Origin: Burkholderiaceae bacterium
GTDB lineage: Bacteria > Pseudomonadota > Gammaproteobacteria > Burkholderiales > Burkholderiaceae_D
Assembly: GCA_031291325.1 (NCBI GenBank)
Contig: JARLJG010000045.1
Span: forward strand, 46,357 to 110,356
Reading direction: 5' to 3'
Length of the DNA stretch: 64,000 nt
Within the stretch, counting starts at the first letter, position 1. Each line of letters opens with the position of its first letter. The notes under the pieces were generated by a model. That model did no database searches, was not told the DNA's origin, and was given only the letters and a program-made list of their open reading frames with translations. The translations under genes and the position numbers were made by a program. Below, piece by piece: positions 21,333 to 30,995 of this stretch.

Positions 21333-22301
21333 ATGATGAATCTTCGTTTTCTGCGCACCGGCATGATGGCTATCGCCACCGTCGCCGCCATGTTCGTCGC
21401 CGATGCGGCCTCTGCCGCAGCGCCCGAAGTCAAGACCAATGGCCCCGGCTTTTATCGCGTATTGGTCGGCGATATCGAAGTGACTGCACTGTCCGACGGC
21501 ACCACCAATTTGCCGCCGGAAAAGCTGTTGACCGACACCAAGCCCGAAGCGTTGAAGAAGGCGCTCGACAAGTCTTACCTGAAAAGCCCGATAGAAACCT
21601 CGTTCAACGGTTTCCTGGTCAATACCGGCGCCAAATTGGTGCTGGTCGATACCGGCGCCGGCAAGTTCTTCGGCCCGACGCTGGGCAATCTGGCTGCTAA
21701 CCTGAAAGCTGCCGGTTATCAGCCGGAACAGGTGGACGAAGTCTATATCACGCATTTCCACTCCGACCACATCGGCGGTTTGCTCGATGGCGACAAGGCG
21801 GCGTTTCCGAATGCCGTCGTGCGCGCCGACAAGCGCGAAGCCGACTACTGGCTGAGCCAGGCGAACAAGGATAAAGCGCCGAAAGATCGCAAGGATTCTT
21901 TCGAGCATGCGCAAGCGGCCTTGAAGCCGTATATCGATGCCGGCAAATTCAAGCCAATCGACGGCGATGGCGAACTGGTGCCGGGCGTGTCCTCGCACGC
22001 CAGCTTCGGCCATACTCCCGGCCACACTTCCTACGTGGTCGAAAGCAAGGGCCAAAAGCTGGTGGTGTGGGGCGATTTGATCCACGTCGCGGCGGTGCAA
22101 TTCGAACATCCCGAAGCCAAGATGTTTTTCGATTCCGACAGCAAGGCCGGCATCGAGCAGCGCAAGAAGGCGTATGGCGACGCAGCCAAGGGCGGCTACC
22201 TGGTTGCCGGCGCGCATATCTCTTTCCCTGGGCTGGGACGGGTGCGGGCCGAAGGCAAAGGTTATGTGTGGGTGCCGGTCAATTATTCGGTCGTGCATTA
22301 A
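21333..22301 (+). CDS. Exported MBL-fold hydrolase, methyl parathion hydrolase-like
   Basis: A 322-residue metallo-beta-lactamase-fold enzyme with an N-terminal signal peptide ending about AASAAAPE, so probably periplasmic. The metal motif is HFHSDH (residues 141-146), with later ligands in GHTPGHTS, the Asp of VWGDLIHVAA and AGAHISFPGLG. The C-terminal AHISFPGLGRVRAEGKGY strongly recalls organophosphate hydrolases of the methyl parathion hydrolase type, which may descend from lactonases. The natural substrate is unknown. The ATG at 21333 follows AAGGAGATATACC. It stands alone between a terminator and repeats. Confidence 0.85.
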   Translation: MMNLRFLRTGMMAIATVAAMFVADAASAAAPEVKTNGPGFYRVLVGDIEVTALSDGTTNLPPEKLLTDTKPEALKKALDKSYLKSPIETSFNGFLVNTGAKLVLVDTGAGKFFGPTLGNLAANLKAAGYQPEQVDEVYITHFHSDHIGGLLDGDKAAFPNAVVRADKREADYWLSQANKDKAPKDRKDSFEHAQAALKPYIDAGKFKPIDGDGELVPGVSSHASFGHTPGHTSYVVESKGQKLVVWGDLIHVAAVQFEHPEAKMFFDSDSKAGIEQRKKAYGDAAKGGYLVAGAHISFPGLGRVRAEGKGYVWVPVNYSVVH

Positions 22302-22639
22302 ACTACTTCAAAGCGGCGTAAAAAAGGTCTGAGTATTTTGTGGGTAAGTCACTCGGCTTCAATGCAACCCTCCGTCATTCCCGCGCAGGCGTTAATCGTT
22401 ATCCACATCTTGAAGTGGCGTACGTCACCCCTCTCCCGCCTGCGGGCGAGGGGAAGCCCTAACCGCCAAGACTTGTGGGTAACGATCAGCGCGAAGGCGG
22501 GAACCAATAGGGTATACGCTCGACCTACCTCACTATGGATTCCGCCTTCGCAGGAACGACGAAGATTTTGCCGACTTTTTGCGAAAGCGTTTCCCTAGCC
22601 GCAAAAAATTGAATCAACCCGAAAAGTCTAGGCAAGCTC
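22302..22639. other. 338-base intergenic region made of dispersed repeats
   Basis: No gene is supported. It contains a GC-rich hairpin repeat (22428-22453) that recurs at 33863-33888. It also contains fragments of an inverted element of the type CATTCCCGC...GCGGGAA (around 22375-22390 and 22491-22503) and GGATTCCGCCTTCGCAGGAA (around 22537-22556). Confidence 0.6.
22428..22453. repeat. REP-like palindromic repeat, copy 1
   Basis: CCCCTCTCCCGC-CT-GCGGGCGAGGGG, a 12-bp stem with one mismatch. It differs at one base from the copy at 33863-33888. It is extragenic, as expected for REP-like elements. Confidence 0.7.
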
Positions 22640-23833
22640 CTACTTCATCAAATTACGCGCCACAATTCCCTTCGCCATTTCTTCCGCCTGCGCAATCGGC
22701 TGATTCAGCGCCTGGGTCGAATATACCGCCTGCGCCGGCATCGAAGCGCCCAGCACCGCGCCGCTGCGGTCGTGCGTATCGACCGTGGCGATGGTCGACA
22801 AGCCGATGCGCAATGGATGTTCGGCCAATTCCTTTGGGTCGAGCGCGATGCGCACCGGCACCCGTTGCACCACCTTGATCCAGTTGCCGGTGGCGTTTTG
22901 CGCCGGCAGCAGGGAAAACGCGCTGCCGGTTCCGGCCGACAGGCCGACCAGTTTGCCGTGGTACTCGACCTTGCCGCCGTAGATATCCGCTTCTATCCTG
23001 ACCGGCTGGCCGACGCGCAGGTTTTGCAGTTCCGATTCCTTGAAGTTGGCATCGACCCAAAGTTGCTCCATCGGCACGATCGCCAGCAGCGCGGTTCCGG
23101 GAGTGATGTGCGCGCCGACCTGCACGCTGCGCTTGGCAACGTAACCGGAGACCGGCGCCAGGATCGCGTTGCGGCGCGCCGCTATCCAGGCCTGGATGAA
23201 ATCGGCCTCGGCTGCCAGCACGCTCGGATGCTCGGCCAGATTGACGCCGGAGATGCTCGAGCGCGCCGCATCGGCCTGGCTTTGCGCGACATCCAGCGCC
23301 GCCTTCGCTTCGGCGGCGGCCTGCCGCGCGTGCGTGACTTCTTCGGCGGAAAGCGTGTGGTCGGCGGCCAGCGGCGCGCGTCGCGCCAGATCGTCTTCTG
23401 CCTGTTGCAGCAGCAGCTTGCGTTGCGCAATGGCGGCGTCGTATTGCGCGACGTCGGCATAGCGCTGGCGAAGTTGGCGCACGGCGCTGCCGAGCTTCGC
23501 TTCGGCCTGGCGCAACGTCAGTTCGGCGTCGAGCGGGTCGAGCTTGATCAATTCGGCGCCGGCCTTGACCATTTGCGTTTCGTCGGCGCGGATTTCCTGC
23601 ACGTTGCCGGTCACTTGCGAAGTGAGCGTGATGAGGTTGCCGCCGACGTAGGCATTGTCGGTCTCTTCCTGTTGCGTCAACACTTGCTTGTAATAGATGC
23701 CGTAGGCGACGCCGATTGCAACAAAGAGCACGGTCATGCCGACCAGAATGCGCTTGCGTTTCCTGGCGTCGGTTTCGGCTTGCGTGATAACCGGTGAATT
23801 ATTCGGCGCGGTGGAGTTGGTTTCCGTTGTCAT
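22640..23833 (-). CDS. emrA: HlyD/EmrA-family efflux adaptor
   Basis: A 397-residue membrane-fusion protein linking an inner-membrane MFS pump to an outer-membrane channel. One N-terminal membrane helix (about residues 28-48) is followed by the biotinyl-lipoyl-like segment LITLTSQVTGNVQEI, a long helical hairpin (about 100-200) and SGYVAKRSVQVGAHITPGTALLAIVP. It is the third gene after emrB and an outer-membrane factor on the same strand, so the three form a complete tripartite exporter. The likely regulator is the divergent MarR protein. Confidence 0.92.
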   Translation of the reverse strand: MTTETNSTAPNNSPVITQAETDARKRKRILVGMTVLFVAIGVAYGIYYKQVLTQQEETDNAYVGGNLITLTSQVTGNVQEIRADETQMVKAGAELIKLDPLDAELTLRQAEAKLGSAVRQLRQRYADVAQYDAAIAQRKLLLQQAEDDLARRAPLAADHTLSAEEVTHARQAAAEAKAALDVAQSQADAARSSISGVNLAEHPSVLAAEADFIQAWIAARRNAILAPVSGYVAKRSVQVGAHITPGTALLAIVPMEQLWVDANFKESELQNLRVGQPVRIEADIYGGKVEYHGKLVGLSAGTGSAFSLLPAQNATGNWIKVVQRVPVRIALDPKELAEHPLRIGLSTIATVDTHDRSGAVLGASMPAQAVYSTQALNQPIAQAEEMAKGIVARNLMK

Positions 23834-23851
23834 AGTCGATTTTCGTTTTGA

Positions 23852-25312
23852 TTATTCCTGTTTGGTCGCGGCGGCGCTGTTGGTTCGATCGACTTGCGCT
23901 CGATAGCCGCCGCCCAAGGCCTTGACCAACGCGACATTGGTCAGCAATTGCTGATCCTTCAATTGCAGGCGCGTGTCTTGCTGGCGGTCGACCGCCAGTT
24001 CGGCGCTCAACAACGTGCCGCGATCGGCCAGCCCGCGTTGGTAACGCGCCTCCACGCTATGCAGCAGCGCGTCGGTGGCGGCGGCGCTGGCGGCTTGCTC
24101 GTCGAGCTGCTTTTGCAAGCCTTGCAGGCTGACGCCTTCTTGCGCCACTTCGCGCACGGCGTTGACTACGGCCTGGTTATAGTCGGCGATCAACTCGTTG
24201 CGTTGGGTGCGCGCCGCGCCCAGGCGCGCTTTCAGGCGGCCGCTGTCGAACAGCGGCAAAGTCACGGTCGGGCCGAAGTACAGCGTGCGGCTGGCTGCGC
24301 TGAATAGCTTGTCCAGCGTGACCGCATCGGTGCCGAAGGAGGCGGTCAAATTGATGTCTGGATAAAAAGACGCTTCGGCCGATTCGATGCGCTCGAGCGA
24401 CGCCTCCACATGCCAGCGCGCCGCCTGCAAGTCCGGGCGGCGCGCCAGCAATTCGATGCCCAGGCTGCGCGGCAAGGCTGCAGGCAGTTCCGGCAAGGGA
24501 CGCGCGCCGATATCTTCCAAAGCGCGCGCGTCGGCGCCGAGCAGCGCGCGCAGGGCTTCCCGTTCGCGCGCGATTTGCGTCTCCAGCAATGCCGTTTGCT
24601 GCTTCAGATTGGCGAGTTCCGTTTCAGCCTGGCGCTCGCTATCGATGGCGGCGACGCCGTGGGCGATGCGCTTGACCTTGTCGGCCACCAGTTCCGATTG
24701 CAGTTGTTGCATATGGCGCAGGTTGTCCAGCCGCGCCCAGCCGCCCTGCAGCGTAAAGTAGCTTTGCGCGACTGCGGCGGCCAGGGTTCGTTCGGCTTGC
24801 GCATAGTCGGCCTGGCGGGCATTGATTTCACCCAGCGCCGCAGCGATCAAGGCCTTGTGCTTGCCCCACCAGTCGACGTCGTAGCTGGCGACGATTTGCG
24901 GCGTGGTTTCGGTATAGTAGGCGCCGCCGATGGGCGGCGGGAACAAGCCGTTGGCGGAATAGCGCTGGCGGTTGCTGTCGGCGCTGAAGTCGACGTTCAG
25001 GCCGCGCGCGCTGGTGTCCTGCTTGAGGGCGGCGCGCGCCGAACCGATACGCGCGCCGGCGGCTTGCAGCGTCGGACTGTCTTGCAGCGCTTGCGCGATC
25101 AAGCGATCCAATTGCGCATCGCCGTAGCCGCTCCACCATTGCGCTGCGGGCCAGCCGTCGCGCGCCAGTTTGATGTTGGCGGCGAGCTGGGCGCGCGCCA
25201 TGTCTTGCTGCGGCAAGGCCATGCGGTCGGCGGGAATGGCAACGCAGCCGCTTATTCCCAGCAGCAAGACGCAACTCGCCAGCTTCGATTTGAATTTGAT
25301 GATTTGGTTCAT
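23852..25312 (-). CDS. NodT-family outer-membrane efflux lipoprotein
   Basis: A 486-residue TolC-like outer-membrane factor. The N-terminus is a lipoprotein signal with lipobox GISGC (acylated Cys23). Two repeated helical-hairpin halves follow, with AQWWSGYGDAQLDRLIAQAL and LLARRPDLQAARWHVEAS typical of the NodT family. The start at 25312 gives the lipoprotein signal; the frame extends to 25351 across the emrB stop. It lies between emrB and emrA. Confidence 0.92.
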   Translation of the reverse strand: MNQIIKFKSKLASCVLLLGISGCVAIPADRMALPQQDMARAQLAANIKLARDGWPAAQWWSGYGDAQLDRLIAQALQDSPTLQAAGARIGSARAALKQDTSARGLNVDFSADSNRQRYSANGLFPPPIGGAYYTETTPQIVASYDVDWWGKHKALIAAALGEINARQADYAQAERTLAAAVAQSYFTLQGGWARLDNLRHMQQLQSELVADKVKRIAHGVAAIDSERQAETELANLKQQTALLETQIAREREALRALLGADARALEDIGARPLPELPAALPRSLGIELLARRPDLQAARWHVEASLERIESAEASFYPDINLTASFGTDAVTLDKLFSAASRTLYFGPTVTLPLFDSGRLKARLGAARTQRNELIADYNQAVVNAVREVAQEGVSLQGLQKQLDEQAASAAATDALLHSVEARYQRGLADRGTLLSAELAVDRQQDTRLQLKDQQLLTNVALVKALGGGYRAQVDRTNSAAATKQE

Positions 25313-25316
25313 TCGA

Positions 25317-26861
25317 TTATTCCATTGCGGCATGGTCGATGCTGGGCGCACTCTCTTTTTTTGGCGGTCGGATCAGCAACAGCATCGGGATCACCAACAG
25401 CGTCAAACACAGCATCAGCCAATAATCGTCGAGATAGGCGATCATCGATGCCTGGCGCGTGACTTCGCTATTGAGGAAACCGGCGCCGCTGTCGAGGTTG
25501 TAGAAAGCGGCCAGCGCCGGATCGAACAGAGCGGGATTGGCGATAGTGACTTGTTCGGTCAGCGACGCGTGGGCAATCTGCGTATTGCGCACCAGCAGCG
25601 TTTGCACCAGCGAAATGCCGATGCTGCTGCCGATGTTGCGGATCAGGCTGTACATGGCGGTGCCTTGCGCGCGCATGTGCGGCGCCAGCGTCGCAAAGGT
25701 GGCGGTACTGAGCGGCACGAATACCAGCCCCAGGCCCAAACCCTGGATCACGCCCGGCCAGACGATGTCCTGTTGCGCAATCGTCAGCGAATAGGCAGTC
25801 ATTTGCCACAGCGAAAATGCGGTGATTGCAAAACCGACGCCCAACAGCAGGCGCAGGTCGACCTTGCCGACCAGCCGCCCGACCACCATCATCGCGAACA
25901 TGGTTCCCAATCCGCTTGGCGCGGTCACCAGGCCGGTGGTCTTGGCCGAATAGCCCATCAGGGTTTGCAGCATGGTCGGCATCAAGGCGCGCGTGGCGAA
26001 CAACACCATGCCGACGATGAAGATGAACAGCAAGCCGGTCACATAGTTCGCATTTTTGAACAAGTGGTAATCGACGAAGGACTTGTTGACCGGCGTAAAC
26101 ATTGTATGGACCAGGAAGTACGAAAAACTGGCCACCATGACGATCAATTCGATCCAGGTTTCCAGCGAGGAGAACCAATCGTTTTGCTCGCCCCGGTCCA
26201 ACAGCATCTGCAACGCGCCGATCGCCAAACTCAGCGAGGCGAAACCGAACATGTCGAAATTCATGCGGCGCGGCCCCGGCACATGCTTGATGTACCGCCA
26301 AATGCCGTAAAACGCCATCGCGCCGACCGGCACGTTGATGAAGAACACCCAGCGCCAGTTGTAGCTATCGGTCAGCCAACCGCCCAGCGTCGGGCCGAGG
26401 ATCGGCCCCACCATCACACCCATGCCCCACACCGCCATCGCCGAACCATGCTTTTCACGCGGGTTGATATCCAATAGCACCGCTTGCGACAATGGCACCA
26501 GCGCCGCGCCGAACACGCCTTGCAACAGGCGCGCGATGACAATTTGCGCCAAGCTGCCCGATATCCCGCACAATACGGAAGCGCCGGTAAATCCGGCCAC
26601 CGACAACAGGAAAATGTTTTTTTGCCCGTAGCGGTCGCATAACCAGCCGGTCAGCGGTGTGGCGATGGCGACCGCGACGATGAATGAGGTCAATACCCAG
26701 GTGATCTGGTCTTGCGACGCCGACAGGCTACCCTGCATGTGCGGCAGGGCAACATTGGCAATCGTGCCGTCGAGTGCTTGCATAATGGTCGCCAGCATGA
26801 TCGACAAGGTAATCATGACGCGATTTACCCCCGCGCCAGAACCAGTTGTCGCGTCGCTCAT
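25317..26861 (-). CDS. emrB: DHA2-family (EmrB-type) drug efflux MFS transporter
   Basis: A 514-residue 14-helix major-facilitator exporter using the proton gradient. Signatures are MQALDGTIANVALPHMQG in helix 1, WLCDRYGQKN after helix 2 and the motif C-like segment VGPILGPTLGGWL. It is first in the emrB-OMF-emrA operon and divergent from marR across a 157-base region with two palindromes. The start at 26861 was chosen because residues MSDATTG begin the usual cytosolic tail; an upstream in-frame Met exists at 26882. Confidence 0.93.
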   Translation of the reverse strand: MSDATTGSGAGVNRVMITLSIMLATIMQALDGTIANVALPHMQGSLSASQDQITWVLTSFIVAVAIATPLTGWLCDRYGQKNIFLLSVAGFTGASVLCGISGSLAQIVIARLLQGVFGAALVPLSQAVLLDINPREKHGSAMAVWGMGVMVGPILGPTLGGWLTDSYNWRWVFFINVPVGAMAFYGIWRYIKHVPGPRRMNFDMFGFASLSLAIGALQMLLDRGEQNDWFSSLETWIELIVMVASFSYFLVHTMFTPVNKSFVDYHLFKNANYVTGLLFIFIVGMVLFATRALMPTMLQTLMGYSAKTTGLVTAPSGLGTMFAMMVVGRLVGKVDLRLLLGVGFAITAFSLWQMTAYSLTIAQQDIVWPGVIQGLGLGLVFVPLSTATFATLAPHMRAQGTAMYSLIRNIGSSIGISLVQTLLVRNTQIAHASLTEQVTIANPALFDPALAAFYNLDSGAGFLNSEVTRQASMIAYLDDYWLMLCLTLLVIPMLLLIRPPKKESAPSIDHAAME

Positions 26862-26902
26862 GTTGGCGAACCCGGCGCGCAAAACCGACGGATTGATTGG
26901 TG

Positions 26903-26943
26903 ATTAGCTAATGATATCAAAATATAAGTGCTCTAATGATTAG
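26903..26943. promoter_or_regulatory. Paired palindromes between emrB and marR (candidate MarR operators)
   Basis: Two perfect palindromes, ATTAGCTAAT (26903-26912) and CTAATGATTAG (26933-26943), have centres about 30 bases apart, close to three helical turns. They lie in the divergent promoter region of emrB and marR. MarR proteins typically bind such AT-rich palindromes in their own promoter. Confidence 0.6.
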
Positions 26944-27018
26944 ACATCTAAGTAAAATTGTATTATGCTTTTCAGTTGAAGACAAGCCTTTCTGTTTTCC
27001 GTTAAAAGGACAAGTATT

Positions 27019-27462
27019 TTGAACACTCTCGAGGAACGTTTCTCGGGCGCCCTGCATAGCACTGCGCGCGCCTGGAAGGCGGCGGTGGATCGCCGCTTGA
27101 AGTATCTCGGCCTGAGTCAGGCGAGTTGGACCACGATCGCTGTCGTCGCCAAGACTTCTGCATCGATGTCGCAAATCGAGCTGGCCAATCAACTCGGCGT
27201 GGAAGCGGCGACGATGGTTTCCATGATCGATCGCCTGGTAAAGGCGCAATTGGTGACGCGCGAGCCATCGCCGTCCGACCGCCGCATCAAATTGATCGTG
27301 TTGACGCCGGCCGGCATGCAGTTGTACGGCAAGGTGAAGGCCGAAGCAACCGTTTTTCGCGAAGAATTACTGGGCGATATCGACCCGCAAAAATTGCTGG
27401 TGGCGACCGAATTGCTTGAGCATTTGCAACGTGTGGCGGAGTCGGCCGGGACCAGCGCCTGA
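27019..27462 (+). CDS. MarR-family transcriptional regulator
   Basis: A 147-residue winged-helix repressor. The DNA-recognition region reads MSQIELANQLGVEAATMVSMIDRLVKAQLVTREPSPSDRRIK, with the DxRxK wing typical of MarR. The start is a TTG eight bases after AAAAGGA. It is divergent from the emrB operon and directly upstream, on the same strand, of the RND operon, so it may control both. Ligand unknown, probably an aromatic or phenolic efflux substrate. Confidence 0.92.
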   Translation: MNTLEERFSGALHSTARAWKAAVDRRLKYLGLSQASWTTIAVVAKTSASMSQIELANQLGVEAATMVSMIDRLVKAQLVTREPSPSDRRIKLIVLTPAGMQLYGKVKAEATVFREELLGDIDPQKLLVATELLEHLQRVAESAGTSA

Positions 27463-27766
27463 GGGCCGGCGCCAAAGCGCTTTGGCGGTATTGCAAGCGC
27501 AGTGCCGAGCGCGAATATCGCCCGATTCCGCATATCGATATTTGAATATCTTCCTATAATTCAGGCATCGGCGCGGTTTGCTGCGGCACTTGCAGAGGCA
27601 CGGAAGAACGCTGCGGGCAGTGCAATACTCCATTAGCAAATATCAGCTAATATCTCTCCTCGTCGTGCGGCCGTCTCGCATCGCAGCTGTAGCGAACGGC
27701 CTGTTTACAACAACCCGATTGGCGTGCATGTGTTGCGCAATATATTAGTGCGGAAGTCTATTTAAC
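27463..27766. other. 304-base region upstream of the RND operon
   Basis: No gene is supported. It holds a palindrome GATATT-TG-AATATC (27537-27550), a perfect TATAAT box at 27555-27560 without a clear -35, and the ATTAGC/GCTAAT inverted repeat listed separately. It is the likely promoter region of the RND pump. Confidence 0.5.
27632..27651. promoter_or_regulatory. ATTAGC-N8-GCTAAT inverted repeat upstream of RND operon
   Basis: Half-sites ATTAGC (27632-27637) and GCTAAT (27646-27651) reproduce the arms of the compact palindrome ATTAGCTAAT upstream of emrB, but with an eight-base spacer. They lie about 115 bases before the pump start. A shared regulator is an inference. Confidence 0.45.
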
Positions 27767-30700
27767 ATGTGGATTGTTCAAATTGCATTGCGGCGACCGT
27801 ACACGTTCATCGTGATGGCGCTCTTGATTTTGCTGTCGACGCCGTTGGTCTTGTCGAAGATGGCGACCGACATTTTCCCGGATATCAATATCCCGGTCAT
27901 CAGCATCATCTGGAACTACGGCGGCCTGTCGGCGCAGGAGATGGCACAGCGCGTCACGGCGGTCAACGAACGTAGTTTGACAACCACCGTCAACGATATC
28001 GAACATATCGAATCGCAATCGCTGGCCGGCATTGCCATCATCAAGATTTTCTTCCAGCCGACCGCCAATATCCAAACCGCGATTGCGCAAACGGTGTCCA
28101 TCGAGCAGGCGCAATTGCGCTCGATGCCACCCGGCATGACGCCGCCGCTGATTATCAAATATTCGGCTTCCAGCATTCCGGTAATCCAACTCGGCTTGTC
28201 CAGCCCGACCATGACCGAGCAGGCGCTGGGCGACACGGCGCTCAACTTCCTGCGGCCGCAACTGGTGACGGTTCCGGGCGCGGCGATTCCTTTCCCTTAC
28301 GGCGGCAAGTCGCGCCTGGTGTCGGTCGACCTGGATACCCAGGCGATGCTGGCCAAGGGCTTGACGCCCGCCGATGTGGTCAGCGCGGTCAATGCACAAA
28401 ATCTGGCCCTGCCGTCCGGGACGGCGAAGATCGGCGCCACCGAGTACACGGTCGCCATGAACGGCTCGCCCGATACCATCGAGGGTTTGAACAATATTCC
28501 GGTGCTGACCAAGAACGGGTCGACCACCTACTTGTCCGAGGTGGCTCGCGTGCGCGACGGCTTCTCGCCGCAAACCAACATCGTGCGCCAGGATGGGCAA
28601 CGCGGCGTGCTGCTGTCGGTGCTGAAGAACGGCGGTTCGTCGACCCTCGATATCGTCAAGACCTTGCGCGGCCTGCTGCCCAGCGTCGCCCAGACCCTGC
28701 CGAAGGACTTGAAGATCGAACCGCTGTTCGATCAGTCGCTGTTCGTCAAGGCCGCGATTTCCGGCGTGATCCGCGAGGCCTTGATCGCCGCTTGCCTGAC
28801 GGCGGCGCTGATCTTGTTGTTTCTCGGCAACTGGCGCAGCACCTGCATCATCGCTGTCTCGATTCCGCTCTCGATCCTGTCGTCGATTATCGCGCTGTAT
28901 GCGTTGGGCGAAACCATCAACATCATGACGCTCGGCGGGCTGGCGCTGGCGGTGGGGATTCTGGTGGACGATGCCACCGTCACCATTGAAAATATCGAGC
29001 GCCATATGCATCAGGGCGCCGACCTGCACAAGGCAATCTACGAGGGCGCGGGCGAAATCGCGGTGCCGGCGCTGGTCTCGACGCTGTGCATCTGCATTGT
29101 ATTCGTGCCGATGTTCTTCCTGACCGGCGTGGCGCGCTACCTGTTTGTGCCGTTGGCCGAAGCGGTGGTGTTCGCGATGCTGGCGTCCTACGTGCTGTCG
29201 CGCACGCTGGTGCCGACCATGGTGATGTTGATGATGGATCACGCGCACGCCGATCCGTCGGCCAAACCGAGCTTGCTGCAACGGGTGTATCGCCGTTTCG
29301 ATGCCGGGTTTGAAACCTTTCGCGGCGGCTACATCGTCATCCTGTCGACCTTGCTGACCCATCGCAAGATGTTCGGCGGCATGTTTCTCGCGTTTTGCGT
29401 CGCGTCGTTGGGCCTGGTTTTCGCGCTCGGAAACGATTTCTTCCCGAGCGTCGATTCCGGCCAAATCCGCCTGCATATGCGGGCGCCGACCGGCACCCGG
29501 ATCGAAGAAACCGCGCGCCTTGCCGACCAGGTCGACAACGCGGTGCGCGAAGCGATCCCAGCCAAAGAACTCGGCACCATCCTCGACAATCTCGGCTTGC
29601 CCAATAGCGGCATCAACCTTTCCTACAGCAATGCCGGCACTGTCGGCACGCTCGATGGCGAGATTCTGATCTCGCTGAAAGAAGAGCACAGCCCGACTCA
29701 CCTCTACGTGGAACAACTGCGGCGCGAATTGCCGAAGCGTTTCCCTGGCGTCGAGTTTTTCTTCCAGCCGGCCGACATCGTCACGCAGATTTTGAACTTC
29801 GGCCTGCCGGCTGCGCTCGACGTGCAGATCGCCGGCGCCGACATGCCGACCAATTACGAATATGCCAGCAAGTTGATGAAAGAGGTCAAGCAGATTCCCG
29901 GCACGGTCGATGTGCATATCCAGCAAAAACTCGATCAGCCGACCTTGGCGCTGAACATGGATCGCAGCCGGATCAAGCAACTCGGCTTGAATCCGGTCGA
30001 TGTCGCGCAGAACCTGCTGGTGTCCTTGTCCGGCAGTTTCCAAACCGCGCCGGCGTTCTGGCTAAATCCGAAGAACGGCATCGTCTACAGCGTCGCGGTG
30101 CAGACTCCGCAGTACCAGGTCAGCGATCTCGATACCCTGCTGCGCACGCCGGTCAACGCCAACGCCGCCGCGCCCGGCGCCGGCAACGGCATCGTGCCGA
30201 CGCAGATGCTGAATAATCTGGTTCAAGTGCAGCCGGCAATGCAGTTTGCCGACGTTTCGCACTACAACATTTCACCGGTGATCGACCTGTACGTCAGTGT
30301 CGAAGGCCGCGACCTGGGCGGGGTTTCCAACCAGGTCGAAAAGCTGGTCGACCAGATCCGGCCGACCTTGCCGCGCGGCACCCGCATCGTGATACGCGGC
30401 CAGGTGGAAACCATGCATTCGTCGTTTATCGGGCTGGGCATCGGCTTGCTGGGGGCAATCGTGCTGGTCTACTTGTTGATCGTGGTCAACTTCCAATCCT
30501 GGGTCGACCCGTTCATCATCATCACTGCCTTGCCAGCCGCGCTGGCGGGCATCGCCTGGATGCTGTTCCTGACTGGCACCACCTTGAGCGTGCCGGCCCT
30601 GACCGGGGCTATCATGACGATGGGGGTGGCGACCGCCAACAGTATCCTGATGGTTTCCTTCGCCCGCCAGCGCATGCAGGATGGCTTGCCGCCGCTGTCG

Positions 30701-30994
30701 GCAGCCTTGGAAGCCGGCGCTACCCGCATCCGGCCGGTATTGATGACTGCGCTGGCGATGATTATCGGCATGATCCCGATGGCAATCGGCTTCGGCGAAG
30801 GCGCCGAACAAAATGCGCCGCTGGGCCGTGCGGTCATCGGCGGCTTGCTGTTCGCCACCGTTTCCACGCTGTTTTTCGTGCCTATCGTGTTTGCCGGCAT
30901 TCATCGTTATCTGGAGCATCGCAAACAAGCGCGTCCGACGCGTTCGTCTAACCGGCAGTTTCCATCATCGCCTGTTGTAGAAGGGAATAGTTAA
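27767..30994 (+). CDS. RND efflux pump inner-membrane subunit
   Basis: A 1075-residue resistance-nodulation-division permease, proton-driven and trimeric. The N-terminal helix follows MWIVQIALRRPYTFIVMALL. The proton-relay aspartates appear as Asp401-Asp402 in ILVDDATVTIENIERH in helix 4. Helices 7-12 repeat the pattern, with MGVATANSILMVSFARQR near residue 960. It is slightly longer than AcrB and lacks obvious metal-pump (CzcA) signatures, so organic substrates are likelier. The adaptor starts one base after its stop. Confidence 0.92.
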   Translation: MWIVQIALRRPYTFIVMALLILLSTPLVLSKMATDIFPDINIPVISIIWNYGGLSAQEMAQRVTAVNERSLTTTVNDIEHIESQSLAGIAIIKIFFQPTANIQTAIAQTVSIEQAQLRSMPPGMTPPLIIKYSASSIPVIQLGLSSPTMTEQALGDTALNFLRPQLVTVPGAAIPFPYGGKSRLVSVDLDTQAMLAKGLTPADVVSAVNAQNLALPSGTAKIGATEYTVAMNGSPDTIEGLNNIPVLTKNGSTTYLSEVARVRDGFSPQTNIVRQDGQRGVLLSVLKNGGSSTLDIVKTLRGLLPSVAQTLPKDLKIEPLFDQSLFVKAAISGVIREALIAACLTAALILLFLGNWRSTCIIAVSIPLSILSSIIALYALGETINIMTLGGLALAVGILVDDATVTIENIERHMHQGADLHKAIYEGAGEIAVPALVSTLCICIVFVPMFFLTGVARYLFVPLAEAVVFAMLASYVLSRTLVPTMVMLMMDHAHADPSAKPSLLQRVYRRFDAGFETFRGGYIVILSTLLTHRKMFGGMFLAFCVASLGLVFALGNDFFPSVDSGQIRLHMRAPTGTRIEETARLADQVDNAVREAIPAKELGTILDNLGLPNSGINLSYSNAGTVGTLDGEILISLKEEHSPTHLYVEQLRRELPKRFPGVEFFFQPADIVTQILNFGLPAALDVQIAGADMPTNYEYASKLMKEVKQIPGTVDVHIQQKLDQPTLALNMDRSRIKQLGLNPVDVAQNLLVSLSGSFQTAPAFWLNPKNGIVYSVAVQTPQYQVSDLDTLLRTPVNANAAAPGAGNGIVPTQMLNNLVQVQPAMQFADVSHYNISPVIDLYVSVEGRDLGGVSNQVEKLVDQIRPTLPRGTRIVIRGQVETMHSSFIGLGIGLLGAIVLVYLLIVVNFQSWVDPFIIITALPAALAGIAWMLFLTGTTLSVPALTGAIMTMGVATANSILMVSFARQRMQDGLPPLSAALEAGATRIRPVLMTALAMIIGMIPMAIGFGEGAEQNAPLGRAVIGGLLFATVSTLFFVPIVFAGIHRYLEHRKQARPTRSSNRQFPSSPVVEGNS

Positions 30995-30995
30995 C

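Noticed and set aside
27620..27766. CRISPR-like or direct-repeat array upstream of the RND operon
   Set aside because: Only one inverted repeat is present; there are no regularly spaced repeats.
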